Of a stretch of DNA of 46,370 nt, positions 1 to 7,484 are shown piece after piece. The stretch covers positions 1 through 46,370 of the forward strand of contig NZ_SLVY01000026.1 in the NCBI RefSeq assembly GCF_004345605.1. The letters run 5' to 3'. The translations under genes and the position numbers were made by a program. The DNA comes from Rhodococcus sp. SMB37. GTDB taxonomy: Bacteria > Actinomycetota > Actinomycetes > Mycobacteriales > Mycobacteriaceae. Every line of letters begins with the position of its first letter. The stretch's first letter is position 1. The notes beneath the pieces were generated by a model. That model saw only the letters and a list, made by a program, of their open reading frames with translations, had not been told where the DNA came from and searched no databases.

Positions 1-117
1 CTTGTTGCTGGCGTTGACAATTGGATTGTCTTCTACAACACTGTTCGACGGAACTCTGCTGTGGGGATGCTCAGTCCCGACAGGTTCGAGAACTCACTTC
101 GGGTGGAAGTCGCCTGA
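1..117 (+). CDS. IS3-family transposase, C-terminal fragment (cut by window edge)
   Basis: The first frame is open from the window edge and encodes 38 residues ending in TGA at 115-117. It contains the signature tail of IS3-family (rve/DDE) transposases: a W-I-x-F-Y-N motif, then R-R-N-S-A and G-M-L-S-P followed by F-E. In intact elements this follows the last acidic catalytic residue of the integrase core. The rest of the gene lies outside the window. The following 40 bp carry the element's right end. Confidence 0.8.
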   Translation, partial: LVAGVDNWIVFYNTVRRNSAVGMLSPDRFENSLRVEVA

Positions 118-157
118 AAGATGTAACCCCCTTGTCCACCGTTCGGGGGGAGCCTCA
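1..157 (+). mobile_element. Right end of an IS3-family insertion sequence
   Basis: Downstream of the transposase stop there is a short non-coding stretch ending in a G-rich segment (CCGTTCGGGGGGAGCCTCA, 139-157). IS3-family elements normally end in CA, and this one would end at 157. The neighbouring minus-strand gene stops with a TGA that lies inside this end (155-157), so the insertion appears to truncate that gene. The exact boundary is inferred because the left end is not in the window. Confidence 0.6.
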
Positions 158-637
158 AACGACCCCGGGGATCGGCACCGACCGACCGATCTGCCATACG
201 GTGGTGGCGTTGTCGAGGAACGCCTGGTCGACCTCGGTGATCTCCTCGATCCCGTCGATGAACGCCCGGACGGCGGCGACGACCTCCGGATCGTCGGTGA
301 TGACGACGGCCTCGTCGGCGATCGTCGAGCTGTGGGAGGCATTCGCGGAGCCGATGACCGCCCGCCGACTGGTGGCGATCACGTTGGCGTGCAGGTTCGG
401 TGACGACAGCACCCGCACACCGGCGTCCACGTAGTGGGCGAGCGCGACCGGGGAGGTCGCGTGGGCGCGCACCGCGGCGCGGGAGGCGTTGACGACAAGA
501 ACATCCCCGGCACGCAGCGGCAGCAGGGTGGGCGCGTCCTGGCCGAGGTGCGCGATCGCAGCACGCCGGAGACCGCGCGTGCGGATCGCGCGGGTGATGT
601 GCGGCCACGGACTCGGCCCGTGGAACGTGGTCCCCAT
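155..637 (-). pseudogene. Phospholipase-D-like domain protein, truncated by IS insertion
   Basis: A 160-residue reading frame starts at ATG 637. Residues 82-102 resemble one half of a PLD active site: His83, then a hydrophobic strand and G-S-A-N-A-S, but the lysine of the HxK motif is Asn85. PLD-like proteins usually carry two such motifs or act as dimers. The stop codon falls inside the IS3 end, so the original C-terminus is missing or displaced. No strong ribosome site is seen, and a leaderless transcript is possible. The family assignment rests on one degenerate motif. Confidence 0.5.
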
Positions 638-1016
638 ACCCGGAAACGGTAGCGGGTGTGAACACCCGGTTGGGTGGATCCGCGATCGGCGGGCTCACAG
701 ACAGTGCAGTGGATTCAGGCCGCTGACCTGTGAAGATGACACGTCCCTTTCCGCGGGGACCGATTCGCACAGCCCGTTACTGGTGTGAGGGGGTTGCCGT
801 GACGGGCGCGGTCATCGGTCGATTCGGTTCGGGTGCTCGGTACCACCCATGCATGCCGAGGCCGAATACGTCGAGGTTGACCTGTGTCGGGGTGGGGTGC
901 GTCCACGCCTGGGGTGGGTGAACGGGCCCCCTGGGGTTGCTTCAGTTCGGGCGCTGGAGTGGGCAGAGTTGTCTCTGTCACCGACGCACTTCCCCGACAT
1001 CCTCAGGAGCGAATGA
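638..1016. other. Intergenic region between divergent genes
   Basis: A 379-bp stretch separates the truncated PLD-like gene (minus) from the small secreted-protein gene (plus). It must hold promoters for both, but I see no clear -35/-10 pair, no strong inverted repeat and no convincing coding frame. Confidence 0.4.
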
Positions 1017-1310
1017 ATGATCAACGCCCGCCGAACCTTTACCGCCATCGCCTTCACTGCCTTTACGGTCCTGAGTGCGGCCGGGGCAGCGTCCGTCGCT
1101 CAGGCCGAGCCGATCGGCCCGAACGGTCCCACCGGTGGTCCGTGCCCGATCGTGAACACGGACTCGAACGGAAATGAGACGGTGACATACGGCAAGCCCG
1201 GCGACCGCAATGGCGCTCTGGTGTGCGGTGCGGACGGCGAATGGACGGTCGGCAAGACCAAGGCCAACCCCGGGCAGATCCAGATCCAGCCCGGACTCTC
1301 CCGCGGGTAA
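1017..1310 (+). CDS. Small secreted protein of unknown function
   Basis: A 97-residue protein starts at ATG 1017, seven bases after a GGAG; another ATG at 1013 would be too close. Residues 1-30 form a classical Sec signal peptide: M-I-N-A-R-R, a hydrophobic core, then A-Q-A before E-P, a good signal peptidase I site. The mature part of about 67 residues is rich in Gly, Pro and Asn and holds two cysteines that could pair. I do not recognise the family. A strong hairpin terminator follows at 1349-1374, so it looks monocistronic. Confidence 0.65.
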   Translation: MINARRTFTAIAFTAFTVLSAAGAASVAQAEPIGPNGPTGGPCPIVNTDSNGNETVTYGKPGDRNGALVCGADGEWTVGKTKANPGQIQIQPGLSRG

Positions 1311-1348
1311 CCGACAGCAGCCTCCGCCCTCCCCTCTTGAGGGTGAGT

Positions 1349-1374
1349 GCCCCGCATCGATGCCGATGCGGGGC
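1349..1374 (+). terminator. Intrinsic-terminator-like hairpin after the secreted-protein gene
   Basis: A perfect 11-bp stem (GCCCCGCATCG at 1349-1359, complement at 1364-1374) with a four-base loop lies 39 bp after the stop at 1310. There is no long T-run, which is common in high-GC actinobacteria. Confidence 0.6.
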
Positions 1375-1503
1375 GCGTCCGGTTCCGGGCCGGTGCGTGT
1401 ATCCGGTGCTGATCGGTGGCCGGTTCCCTCCCGGGTTGCAACATTGCAATGCCGAATTGTCAGGGGATGGAGTAGTGGGACCGCGACGGATGGGGGAGCC
1501 GTG

Positions 1504-1912
1504 ATGTACGACCCGCCGATGACCAACCTGCCGGCCGCGCTGGCGCAGATCGACAAGGTCAACACCCGCCTGGCGCACACCAACATCGTCGAACGGTTCA
1601 CCTACGTCCTCGACCCCTACACCCACGAGGAGACCAACGCCCTCGGCATCACCACCGCACAGCAGCGGGTGCACCTGACCCTGTCCGCCCCGCAGATCGG
1701 GTTCGACGGCTGGGTGTTCGTCGCCCGGCCTCGTCGAGGAGGAAGCCGGTTACGTGAGCTTCTGCGCACCGGGCCAGAACCTGGACGGCTGGACTCGCCC
1801 GGACACCCCGCACTGCGACTACTGCGGCAAGTTCCGCCGCCGCGCCGCTCGATCGTTCCAGGGAATTTCGGATCGAATCCTTAGCGCTGGCTCCGGCTGC
1901 GAGACCCAGTAG
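1504..1912 (+). pseudogene. Frameshifted, truncated remnant of a plasmid-type hypothetical protein
   Basis: From ATG 1504 the frame reads M-Y-D-P-P-M-T-N-L-P-A-A-L-A-Q-I-D and stays coherent to V-F-V-A-R near 1733. An extra C there shifts the frame. The next frame continues sensibly (L-V-E-E-E-A-G-Y-V-S-F-C-A-P-G, then a C-D-Y-C-G-K-F-R-R-R zinc-knuckle-like motif) to TAG at 1910-1912. After the R-R-R the sequence looks unrelated, so the 3' part seems lost as well. From memory the intact family is associated with large actinobacterial plasmids; that is not verified and its function is unknown to me. Confidence 0.55.
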
Positions 1913-2078
1913 CTGCGGCGACGGCATTGTCGCGACCGGAACACAGCAGTGACGGCTCCGCTACATGTCCCCGACCACCGGTGTGCATACGCCGCTCGGG
2001 CTGAGGGAACCCGAGTCTCTGTACCGTGACCGAGGCCATTGGTCGCTAACGATAGAACTGTCATGCGACCTCATACAG

Positions 2079-2846
2079 CTAGAGCGACAAACCTCCATCA
2101 ACGACCAGTTCGGTGCCATTCATGAACGAGCATTCCGAGGATGCGAGAAACAGAACTGCCCGCGCGATCTCGTCGGCCGTGCCACGCCGCCGCAACGGAG
2201 TGGCATGGGTGACTGCATCGATTTGCTCGTCTGGCATGACGTCGATCATCGTGGTGCTGATGAATCCGGGCGCAACGGAGTTTACGCGCACCCCATACGG
2301 TCCCAGCTCGACCGCAGCGCATTTTGTCATGCCGCGTACCGCCCACTTAGTCGTGGAATAGCCGATCTGATTCGCGTAGCCGCGGTGACCGCCGATGGAG
2401 GACAGGTTGATGATCGAGCCCGAGCCCCTTTGCTTCATCTCTGCTGCCACTGTGCGCATTCCGAGGAAGACGCCGAGCTGGTTGACGCGGTAGTGGCGCT
2501 CGAAATTCTCTACGCTGGTTTCGCTGATGTCGTGACCCGGATCGAGCACGCCAGCGTTGTTGACCAGAATCGTGACGTCGCCCAAGTCATCGCGGACACG
2601 GGAGAGGAGTGTCTCCCAGGACTGTTCGGAGCTGACGTCGTGGGGCAAGTAGTGGCAGCCTAGGTTGGTGGCCAGGTCGCGGCCGTGCTTTTCCGAGCCG
2701 CCGGCGATCACGACAGTGGCGCGGGCACCTACAAGCGCTTTGACGATCGCAGCTCCGATGCCGCGGCTGCCCCCGGTGACGATGGCGGTCTCGCCGCCCA
2801 GGTTGGGCGCCGAGGCAGTTGTGTCTGTGGACGGACTGGAGTTCAT
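2079..2846 (-). CDS. SDR-family oxidoreductase
   Basis: A classical short-chain dehydrogenase of 255 residues. It shows the NAD(P)-binding T-G-G-S-R-G-I-G (24-31), N-N-A-G (96-99), the active-site Ser149/150 and Y163-S-T-T-K167. The C-terminal F-M-N-G-T-E-L-V-V-D-G-G is the usual SDR ending. I prefer ATG 2846 over ATG 2861 because a GGGGAGG lies at the right distance before it; the upstream ATG would place that ribosome site inside the gene. It probably oxidises a secondary alcohol or reduces a ketone in the neighbouring catabolic pathway. It is the last of a minus-strand series, 318 bp below the next SDR. Confidence 0.85.
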   Translation of the reverse strand: MNSSPSTDTTASAPNLGGETAIVTGGSRGIGAAIVKALVGARATVVIAGGSEKHGRDLATNLGCHYLPHDVSSEQSWETLLSRVRDDLGDVTILVNNAGVLDPGHDISETSVENFERHYRVNQLGVFLGMRTVAAEMKQRGSGSIINLSSIGGHRGYANQIGYSTTKWAVRGMTKCAAVELGPYGVRVNSVAPGFISTTMIDVMPDEQIDAVTHATPLRRRGTADEIARAVLFLASSECSFMNGTELVVDGGLSL

Positions 2847-2897
2847 GACATTCCTCCCCATAGGGGTGATCGAGTCGAGGAAGGGTGGCTAGCGCTG

Positions 2898-3157
2898 TTA
2901 GGAGTGCGACCGGTTGCCCTCGGGTGTCGAGATAGCTGGAGTTGGGTTGGCTATGAGTGCGGATGCGCCGTAGCGGGGAGTGCCGCGGCGGTCGGTTGCG
3001 TAAGCACTCCAGCGGCCGAGCACGCGGCCTATAGCGAGCGCCGGACCGATGCTGCTGGCGACGACGAATCGGGCGGTGGTTTCTGTGTCATCGAGCTCCG
3101 GATCAACAAGTTCTCGGCGACGGACTCGACGTGGCGGCGGCCCGCCCCCTTCCGCAC
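2898..3157 (-). pseudogene. Possible gene remnant without a start codon
   Basis: The 318-bp gap between two SDR genes holds a minus-strand frame open for about 86 codons, ending in TAA at 2898-2900, with strongly G/C-biased third positions like the surrounding genes. The last 56 or so codons read like real protein (for example F-V-V-A-S-S-I-G-P-A-L-A-I-G), but no start codon or ribosome site is in frame. I do not recognise it. It may be the tail of a deleted gene or merely a biased chance frame. Confidence 0.25.
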
Positions 3158-3164
3158 TTGGTCA

Positions 3165-3923
3165 TCATCCGGCGGCGACGCTCATCCCGCCGTCGGCCAT
3201 GACGATCGATCCCACGAGATACGCTGCTTGTTCCGAGGCCAGAAATGCGATGACTTGCGCGATTTCGCGTGGTTGGGCGGCGCGGCCGATCGGCGTCCCG
3301 CTGCCGTGCTCGGCGAGGAAGCCCGATCCGTCTTCGTGTATCTCGTCGAGGATGTGGGTGATCACGTCGCCCGACCCGACGGCGTTGACGCGGATTCCGT
3401 GTTCGATGACCTCGAGGGACAGCGCTCGAGTCAGCTGGGCGAGTGCGCCTTTCGAGGCTGCGTATGCAGCGATTGTGGGAAAAGCTTGGAAGCACGCGTA
3501 GGAACCGACGTTGACAATCGCACCCGACTTCTGCGGCGTCATAGCCCGCACGGCTTCTCGGGAGTGCAGAAATGCGCCCGTGGCGTTGACCGCGAGAATG
3601 GAATTCCAGGCGTCGAGTGTCATATCGGCGACGGTTTTGTTGATGATGATCCCGGCGTTGTTGACCAGAATGTCGAGCCCGCCGAATCGCTGCTGGGCGA
3701 GCGCAACGGCACGGTGGGCACTGTCCTCGTTGGTGACATCGGCGACCAGCGGGGCGACGCTCGGGCTAGCTAGCGCCTCGACGGCAACGTTGCGGTCCTC
3801 AGCGACCACCCGGACCCCGCGCTCTACCAACAATTCTACGGTGGCTCGCCCAATACCGCTGGCTGCGCCAGTGACGATTGCGACTTTGCCGCTGAGATCG
3901 TTTGTTTGGACGGGAGTAGTCAT
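3165..3923 (-). CDS. SDR-family oxidoreductase
   Basis: A 252-residue classical SDR. It has the Rossmann motif T-G-A-A-S-G-I-G (18-25), N-N-A-G (88-91), Ser141 and catalytic Y154-A-A-S-K158, and ends in V-M-A-D-G-G-M-S. It is a cytosolic NAD(P)-dependent alcohol/ketone oxidoreductase; the substrate cannot be read from sequence. It lies 26 bp downstream of the SnoaL-like gene on the same strand and is probably co-transcribed with it. Four intact SDRs and one degenerate SDR occur in this window. Confidence 0.87.
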   Translation of the reverse strand: MTTPVQTNDLSGKVAIVTGAASGIGRATVELLVERGVRVVAEDRNVAVEALASPSVAPLVADVTNEDSAHRAVALAQQRFGGLDILVNNAGIIINKTVADMTLDAWNSILAVNATGAFLHSREAVRAMTPQKSGAIVNVGSYACFQAFPTIAAYAASKGALAQLTRALSLEVIEHGIRVNAVGSGDVITHILDEIHEDGSGFLAEHGSGTPIGRAAQPREIAQVIAFLASEQAAYLVGSIVMADGGMSVAAG

Positions 3924-3949
3924 GTTGATGCCTTTCGTGTTTGGTATGA

Positions 3950-4444
3950 CTAGCGAGGGTCAGGCACAGACAGCGGAGTTGTTTCGCTGCCGTGCGCCGG
4001 CGTCCAGCTCTTGATCGGCGTGAAGTAGTGCAGGTCGAAGACACGCTCGACCATGCCCCATTGACCGTCTTGTCGCTCGAATCGGTCGTGGTAGATACCG
4101 CCCACCTGTGTAGGGCCCGACTCGATGTTGGTGACAAAGCAATCGAGCGCGGTCGTGGCTGTGGCAGTGTCGCCGTCGATGTCGATCACAGCGTTCGACA
4201 TCCAATGATGCATCCGCGGGCTCTGGGACCAGAGCTGGTGGGCCGCGCCTACGATCGCATCCACACCTGTGAAGTTGCCGAAGGGTTCGCCGAGCCTTAG
4301 CGTGGCGCCTTCGTGCCAGATGTTGCGCAGTATGTCGATGTCTTGCAGGTCAAAGGCATGGGCGTACTTCGCGATGAGGCGTTCGATGGCACGTTGGCTT
4401 TCAAGGCGGTCGATTCGGGCTTCAATGTCAGTAACTTGCGGCAT
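3950..4444 (-). CDS. SnoaL-like / NTF2-fold protein
   Basis: A 164-residue protein. The start at ATG 4444 is fixed by a GGAGGAAAAG just upstream; the frame extends further up but without a ribosome site. The N-terminal helix (I-E-A-R-I-D-R-L-E-S) followed by I-x-R-L-I-A-K-Y-A-H-A-F-D and a W-H-E-G strand is typical of SnoaL_4-type NTF2-like folds. H-H-W-M-S-N and the C-terminal D-R-F-E-R strand also fit. Such proteins act as small isomerases, cyclases, dehydratases or hydroxylase partners in polycyclic and aromatic catabolism. Here it sits between SDR genes; its specific reaction is unknown. Confidence 0.75.
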   Translation of the reverse strand: MPQVTDIEARIDRLESQRAIERLIAKYAHAFDLQDIDILRNIWHEGATLRLGEPFGNFTGVDAIVGAAHQLWSQSPRMHHWMSNAVIDIDGDTATATTALDCFVTNIESGPTQVGGIYHDRFERQDGQWGMVERVFDLHYFTPIKSWTPAHGSETTPLSVPDPR

Positions 4445-4460
4445 CTTTTCCTCCGTGTCC

Positions 4461-4613
4461 TTAGGGTCGTTGGATTGCCGTAAACGATCGTGCCGTCGCC
4501 AAGACGTAGTTGCCGTCAATCTCGTCGAGCATGTAGTGGCGGGTGATCATTCGTCTCGCTTTAGCTGGCCGGGCGTCGTTTATGCGCAGCATCGGGACGA
4601 TGTCATCCCTCGG
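4461..4613 (-). pseudogene. C-terminal remnant of a zinc-type alcohol dehydrogenase
   Basis: The 217-bp gap between the FabG-like and SnoaL-like genes holds a minus-strand frame ending in TAA at 4461-4463. It reads D-D-I-V-P-M-L-R, then M-I-T-R-H-Y-M-L-D-E-I-D-G-N-Y. This aligns with the C-terminus of the intact NDMA-type ADH at 14192-15304 (Y-D-I-V-R-L-L-R and T-T-R-Y-T-L-D-E-I-N-Q-G-Y). No start and no upstream dehydrogenase domain remain, so it is a relic of a second ADH gene mostly lost by deletion. Confidence 0.6.
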
Positions 4614-4661
4614 GAGACTCGCTGAACACTTCGGCCCTGGCCATTCTCTGCCCCCGTCTTG

Positions 4662-5456
4662 TTATGACGAAACGGTGTCTTTCCTCATCGAGCCGCTGAT
4701 GCTTCGTCCTCCGCATACCGGGATGCTCTGCCCGGTCACGTAACCGGCGTTGGCGTCGGCGAGGAACGCAACCGTGCGTGCGACATCGATGGGCTGCCCC
4801 ACTCGACCGACCGGGATGGATTGACGCACCCGCTCGATGATCTCGTCGGGCATCGAATTCGACATCGGTGTTTCGATGAACCCGGGCGCAATGCAGTTGA
4901 CGGTGATGCCGTCAGCGGCGAGAGCCAGGGACAGGCTTCTACTCACGCCGGCGATCCCGCCCTTGGAGGCGGCGTAGTTGGTGGAGCCGAAGTTGCCCAG
5001 CCAGGCGCGGGAGGTCAGCGAAATGATGCGGCCGGTTTCCGAGCTGCGCAGGGCCGGCAACGCGGCGGCAGTGGTGGTCAACATTCCGATCAGATTGACA
5101 TCGAGAACCTGCCGGAAGACCGCGGGCTCCATCTTCTCGATGCGGGCGTCCTTGAGGATCCCCGCACAGTTCACCAGAACATCGAGCCCACCGAGCCGAG
5201 ATACGGTGGCATCGACCGCGGCTTGCACGGATTCCCGGTCGGCGAGGTCCGCGGCGGATGTGGACATAGCGACACCGGTGGCCTCAGTGATGTCCTTCGC
5301 CACTGCTCGCAATCCGGTTTCGGAGATGTCGGAGAGGCTGATGCTGTATCCGAGTTCGGCCAAGTGTTCGGCGATGCCTCGCCCGATACCGCCCGCAGCA
5401 CCGGTGATGAAGGCGACTCGAGGCCGTTCTGCAACTCTCTGTTCGTCGGAGCTCAT
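4662..5456 (-). CDS. FabG-like SDR (3-hydroxyacyl-CoA dehydrogenase candidate)
   Basis: A 264-residue SDR with T-G-A-A-G-G-I-G (18-25), N-C-A-G (96-99), Ser149, Y161-A-A-S-K165, and the FabG-like P-D-E-I-I-E-R-V-R-Q-S-I-P-V-G-R and G-Y-V-T-G-Q segments. Its ATG overlaps the stop of the upstream degenerate SDR by four bases (ATGA), so the two are translationally coupled. It is the last gene of the ten-gene operon. In a beta-oxidation-like pathway it would oxidise a 3-hydroxyacyl-CoA to the 3-oxo form; this role is inferred from context. The C-terminus is about 12 residues longer than usual. Confidence 0.87.
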   Translation of the reverse strand: MSSDEQRVAERPRVAFITGAAGGIGRGIAEHLAELGYSISLSDISETGLRAVAKDITEATGVAMSTSAADLADRESVQAAVDATVSRLGGLDVLVNCAGILKDARIEKMEPAVFRQVLDVNLIGMLTTTAAALPALRSSETGRIISLTSRAWLGNFGSTNYAASKGGIAGVSRSLSLALAADGITVNCIAPGFIETPMSNSMPDEIIERVRQSIPVGRVGQPIDVARTVAFLADANAGYVTGQSIPVCGGRSISGSMRKDTVSS

Positions 5457-5950
5457 GGGTGCAGCCTTCCGAGGTCGGTGCCGTTGGCGGCGTATATTTC
5501 CTGACCGGTCACCGCACCGGCATGCTCGGCGGTGAGCGCCGCGATCAGCTCGGTAACGGCTGGTTCGTTGGGATCGGTGTCATAGAAGACTGCATTCGCG
5601 GCGCCGCCGTGCCGCTGCAGCTCGATGGCGACAGACCGGACGAAGCTGATCAGAGCCCCGGTAACCGCGCAGTCCAACGGCCTGGGCGGGTCTCCCAGTG
5701 CCGCCGTCGCCGGGGCGAGGACGACCACCCGGCCGCGATGGCGTGCGTCGGTGATGGCCGGCCAGTGATGCTGAACGGCGGAAAAAGCAGCCATCAGCGG
5801 ATGCGCCACCGCCCGCTCGAGGTCCGCGGTGTCGATCGTCTGGTCACTCTCTGTGCCGCGGTAGACGAGCACCACGACCGAGGAGGCGGGTGCGCGGGCG
5901 GGCTGGGTGGTGCCGGCGAGATCGATCGTGGTGAACGTCGAGGTGGTCAT
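5453..5950 (-). CDS. Degenerate short SDR-like protein (putative non-catalytic subunit)
   Basis: A 165-residue protein, about 90 residues shorter than a classical SDR. The C-terminal half aligns with the SDR core (G-A-L-I-S-F-V-R-S-V-A-I-E-L, then A-G-A-V-T-G-Q-E-I-Y-A and N-G-T-D-L-G-R). The N-terminal T-G-x-x-x-G-x-G cofactor loop is missing, and the Y-x-x-x-K position reads D-C-A-V-T, so cofactor binding and catalysis should be lost. Both its ends overlap neighbours by ATGA: the thiolase upstream and the FabG-like SDR downstream. It may form a hetero-oligomer with the active SDR. The frame is intact, so decay is not obvious. Confidence 0.65.
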   Translation of the reverse strand: MTTSTFTTIDLAGTTQPARAPASSVVVLVYRGTESDQTIDTADLERAVAHPLMAAFSAVQHHWPAITDARHRGRVVVLAPATAALGDPPRPLDCAVTGALISFVRSVAIELQRHGGAANAVFYDTDPNEPAVTELIAALTAEHAGAVTGQEIYAANGTDLGRLHP

Positions 5951-7092
5951 CGCGTCACCAGCAGTACTGTGACAGAGCCGCCGTCGGTGCCGCTGACGGT
6001 GCCCCCCTTGCAGTAGGCAAGCCCGATATTCGCCTTGTCGACCTGCCGTTGACCGGCACGGTCAGTGAGTTGCCAGGTGAGCTCGCAGATTTGCGCGACA
6101 CCGGTGGCACCCACCGGGTGTCCACGACTGAGGAGGCCACCGCTGGCATTGACGGGGAGTTTGCCGCCGATCGAGGTGTTACCGTTCTCGGCCCACCTAC
6201 CGCCCTCGCCGACGGGGACGACGCCGAGGCCTTCCAGGCGGACGATCTCGGCGATCGTGAAGCAGTCGTGCATTTCTACCAGGTCGACGTCGTCGGGCCC
6301 GTAGCCGGTGATGTCCCAGGCCTGTTCGCCCGCACGGCGGGACACGTCCTCGTCGTTGAGGTTGGTGTCGGCAGTGACGATCTTGCCGCTGACCAGGGCG
6401 CAGCCGGCGACGCGTGGAGCCGATGATCGCCCGAGTTTGGCGAGGCCGGCAGCACTGCACAGCACCACCGCGGCGGCGCCGTCGCTGATGGGACTGCAAT
6501 CGAGCAGTCCCAGTGGATCGGCGATGGTGCGGGCGTCGACGACTTCCTGCAAACTGATCGGCCGCTGGTATTGAGCGAACGGGTTGTGCACCGAGTGGGC
6601 GTGATTTTTCACGGCCACCGCGGCAATCTGCTCGCGGGTGGCACCGTGGTCGGACATGTACCGCCGAGCGCTCATCCCGTGATTGGCGGCCATGACAAGG
6701 CCGTTGATGGCATCGAGGTCCGTGGGGTCGGGCATGACCCCACCGGAGACACGGTCGGTCATCTTCTCCGCACCGATGACCAGCACGATGTCGTACAGGC
6801 CGGCCTTGATCGCGATCCAGGCTTCGCGGATCGCGGTGGCCCCGCTGGCACAGTAATTTTCGTGGTTGGAGACGGGAAGTCCGCCGAGGCCCATTTGCGC
6901 CGCGACGCGTTGGCCGGCGACCGGGCCGCCGAAGACATGCCCGACGTAGACGGATTCGATGTCCTTGGTGCTCACGCCCGCATCGGACATTGCTTCTCGC
7001 GCAGCGCCCACAGCAAGTTTCTCGAACGTGACGTCGACGGGGTACTTGCCGAATCGCACCATGCCGGCGCCGGCGATGTAGGTCTCGCTCAT
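5947..7092 (-). CDS. Thiolase (SCP2/acetyl-CoA acetyltransferase type) with intact catalytic residues
   Basis: A 381-residue thiolase starting at ATG 7092, which overlaps the DUF35 stop by ATGA. The nucleophile Cys81 is in N-Y-C-A-S-G. Later come E-M-H-D-C-F-T-I-A-E, the catalytic G-H-P-V-G-A-T-G and a C-K-G-G that fits the second cysteine. It should cleave a 3-oxoacyl-CoA with CoA, or run the reverse condensation. The layout (SCP2 thiolase with an adjacent DUF35 protein) resembles the lipid-transfer-protein thiolases of sterol side-chain degradation. The true substrate is unknown. Confidence 0.88.
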   Translation of the reverse strand: MSETYIAGAGMVRFGKYPVDVTFEKLAVGAAREAMSDAGVSTKDIESVYVGHVFGGPVAGQRVAAQMGLGGLPVSNHENYCASGATAIREAWIAIKAGLYDIVLVIGAEKMTDRVSGGVMPDPTDLDAINGLVMAANHGMSARRYMSDHGATREQIAAVAVKNHAHSVHNPFAQYQRPISLQEVVDARTIADPLGLLDCSPISDGAAAVVLCSAAGLAKLGRSSAPRVAGCALVSGKIVTADTNLNDEDVSRRAGEQAWDITGYGPDDVDLVEMHDCFTIAEIVRLEGLGVVPVGEGGRWAENGNTSIGGKLPVNASGGLLSRGHPVGATGVAQICELTWQLTDRAGQRQVDKANIGLAYCKGGTVSGTDGGSVTVLLVTR

Positions 7093-7481
7093 CGGTTCTC
7101 CTCGGTGCCCCGGAAGCGGTACCACCACAGTGGTTCTCCGGAGGAATCGGCCTTCAATGTGAACAACTCGACAGCTACTTCGTCGTCGATCTCGACGGCA
7201 CCTGTCGCCGCGCCCAACAATCGGACCCCGTCGTCGAGATCGACGGTCACCAGGGTGTACGGCGTCTGCAACGGGGGCGGGGCTTGGTGCACGACGGTCC
7301 AACTGACGATTCGACCTCGGCCGGCCATCATGACGTTGTCGACGGCGTCAGCCCCGCAATGGGGGCACAGTGGCCGCTCCGGGAACGAGCGTCGGCTGCA
7401 CACCCGGCAGGCGACACCCTTGATGCCCTGCGGCTCCAAACTGACGACATCACTTCTCAGTGGTGAACCTGTGGAAGTCAT
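7089..7481 (-). CDS. DUF35 OB-fold / zinc-ribbon protein, partner of the downstream thiolase
   Basis: A 130-residue protein. The N-terminal rubredoxin-like zinc ribbon shows C-R-V-C and C-P-H-C, and an OB-fold follows (G-R-I-V-S-W-T-V-V-H, Y-T-L-V-T-V-D-L-D-D-G-V-R). In known systems DUF35 proteins bind thiolase-fold enzymes or MaoC proteins and help hold acyl-CoA. Its stop overlaps the thiolase start (ATGA), a strong hint that the two form a complex. It starts 3 bp after the acyl-CoA dehydrogenase stop. Confidence 0.85.
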   Translation of the reverse strand: MTSTGSPLRSDVVSLEPQGIKGVACRVCSRRSFPERPLCPHCGADAVDNVMMAGRGRIVSWTVVHQAPPPLQTPYTLVTVDLDDGVRLLGAATGAVEIDDEVAVELFTLKADSSGEPLWWYRFRGTEENR

Positions 7482-7484
7482 GGT

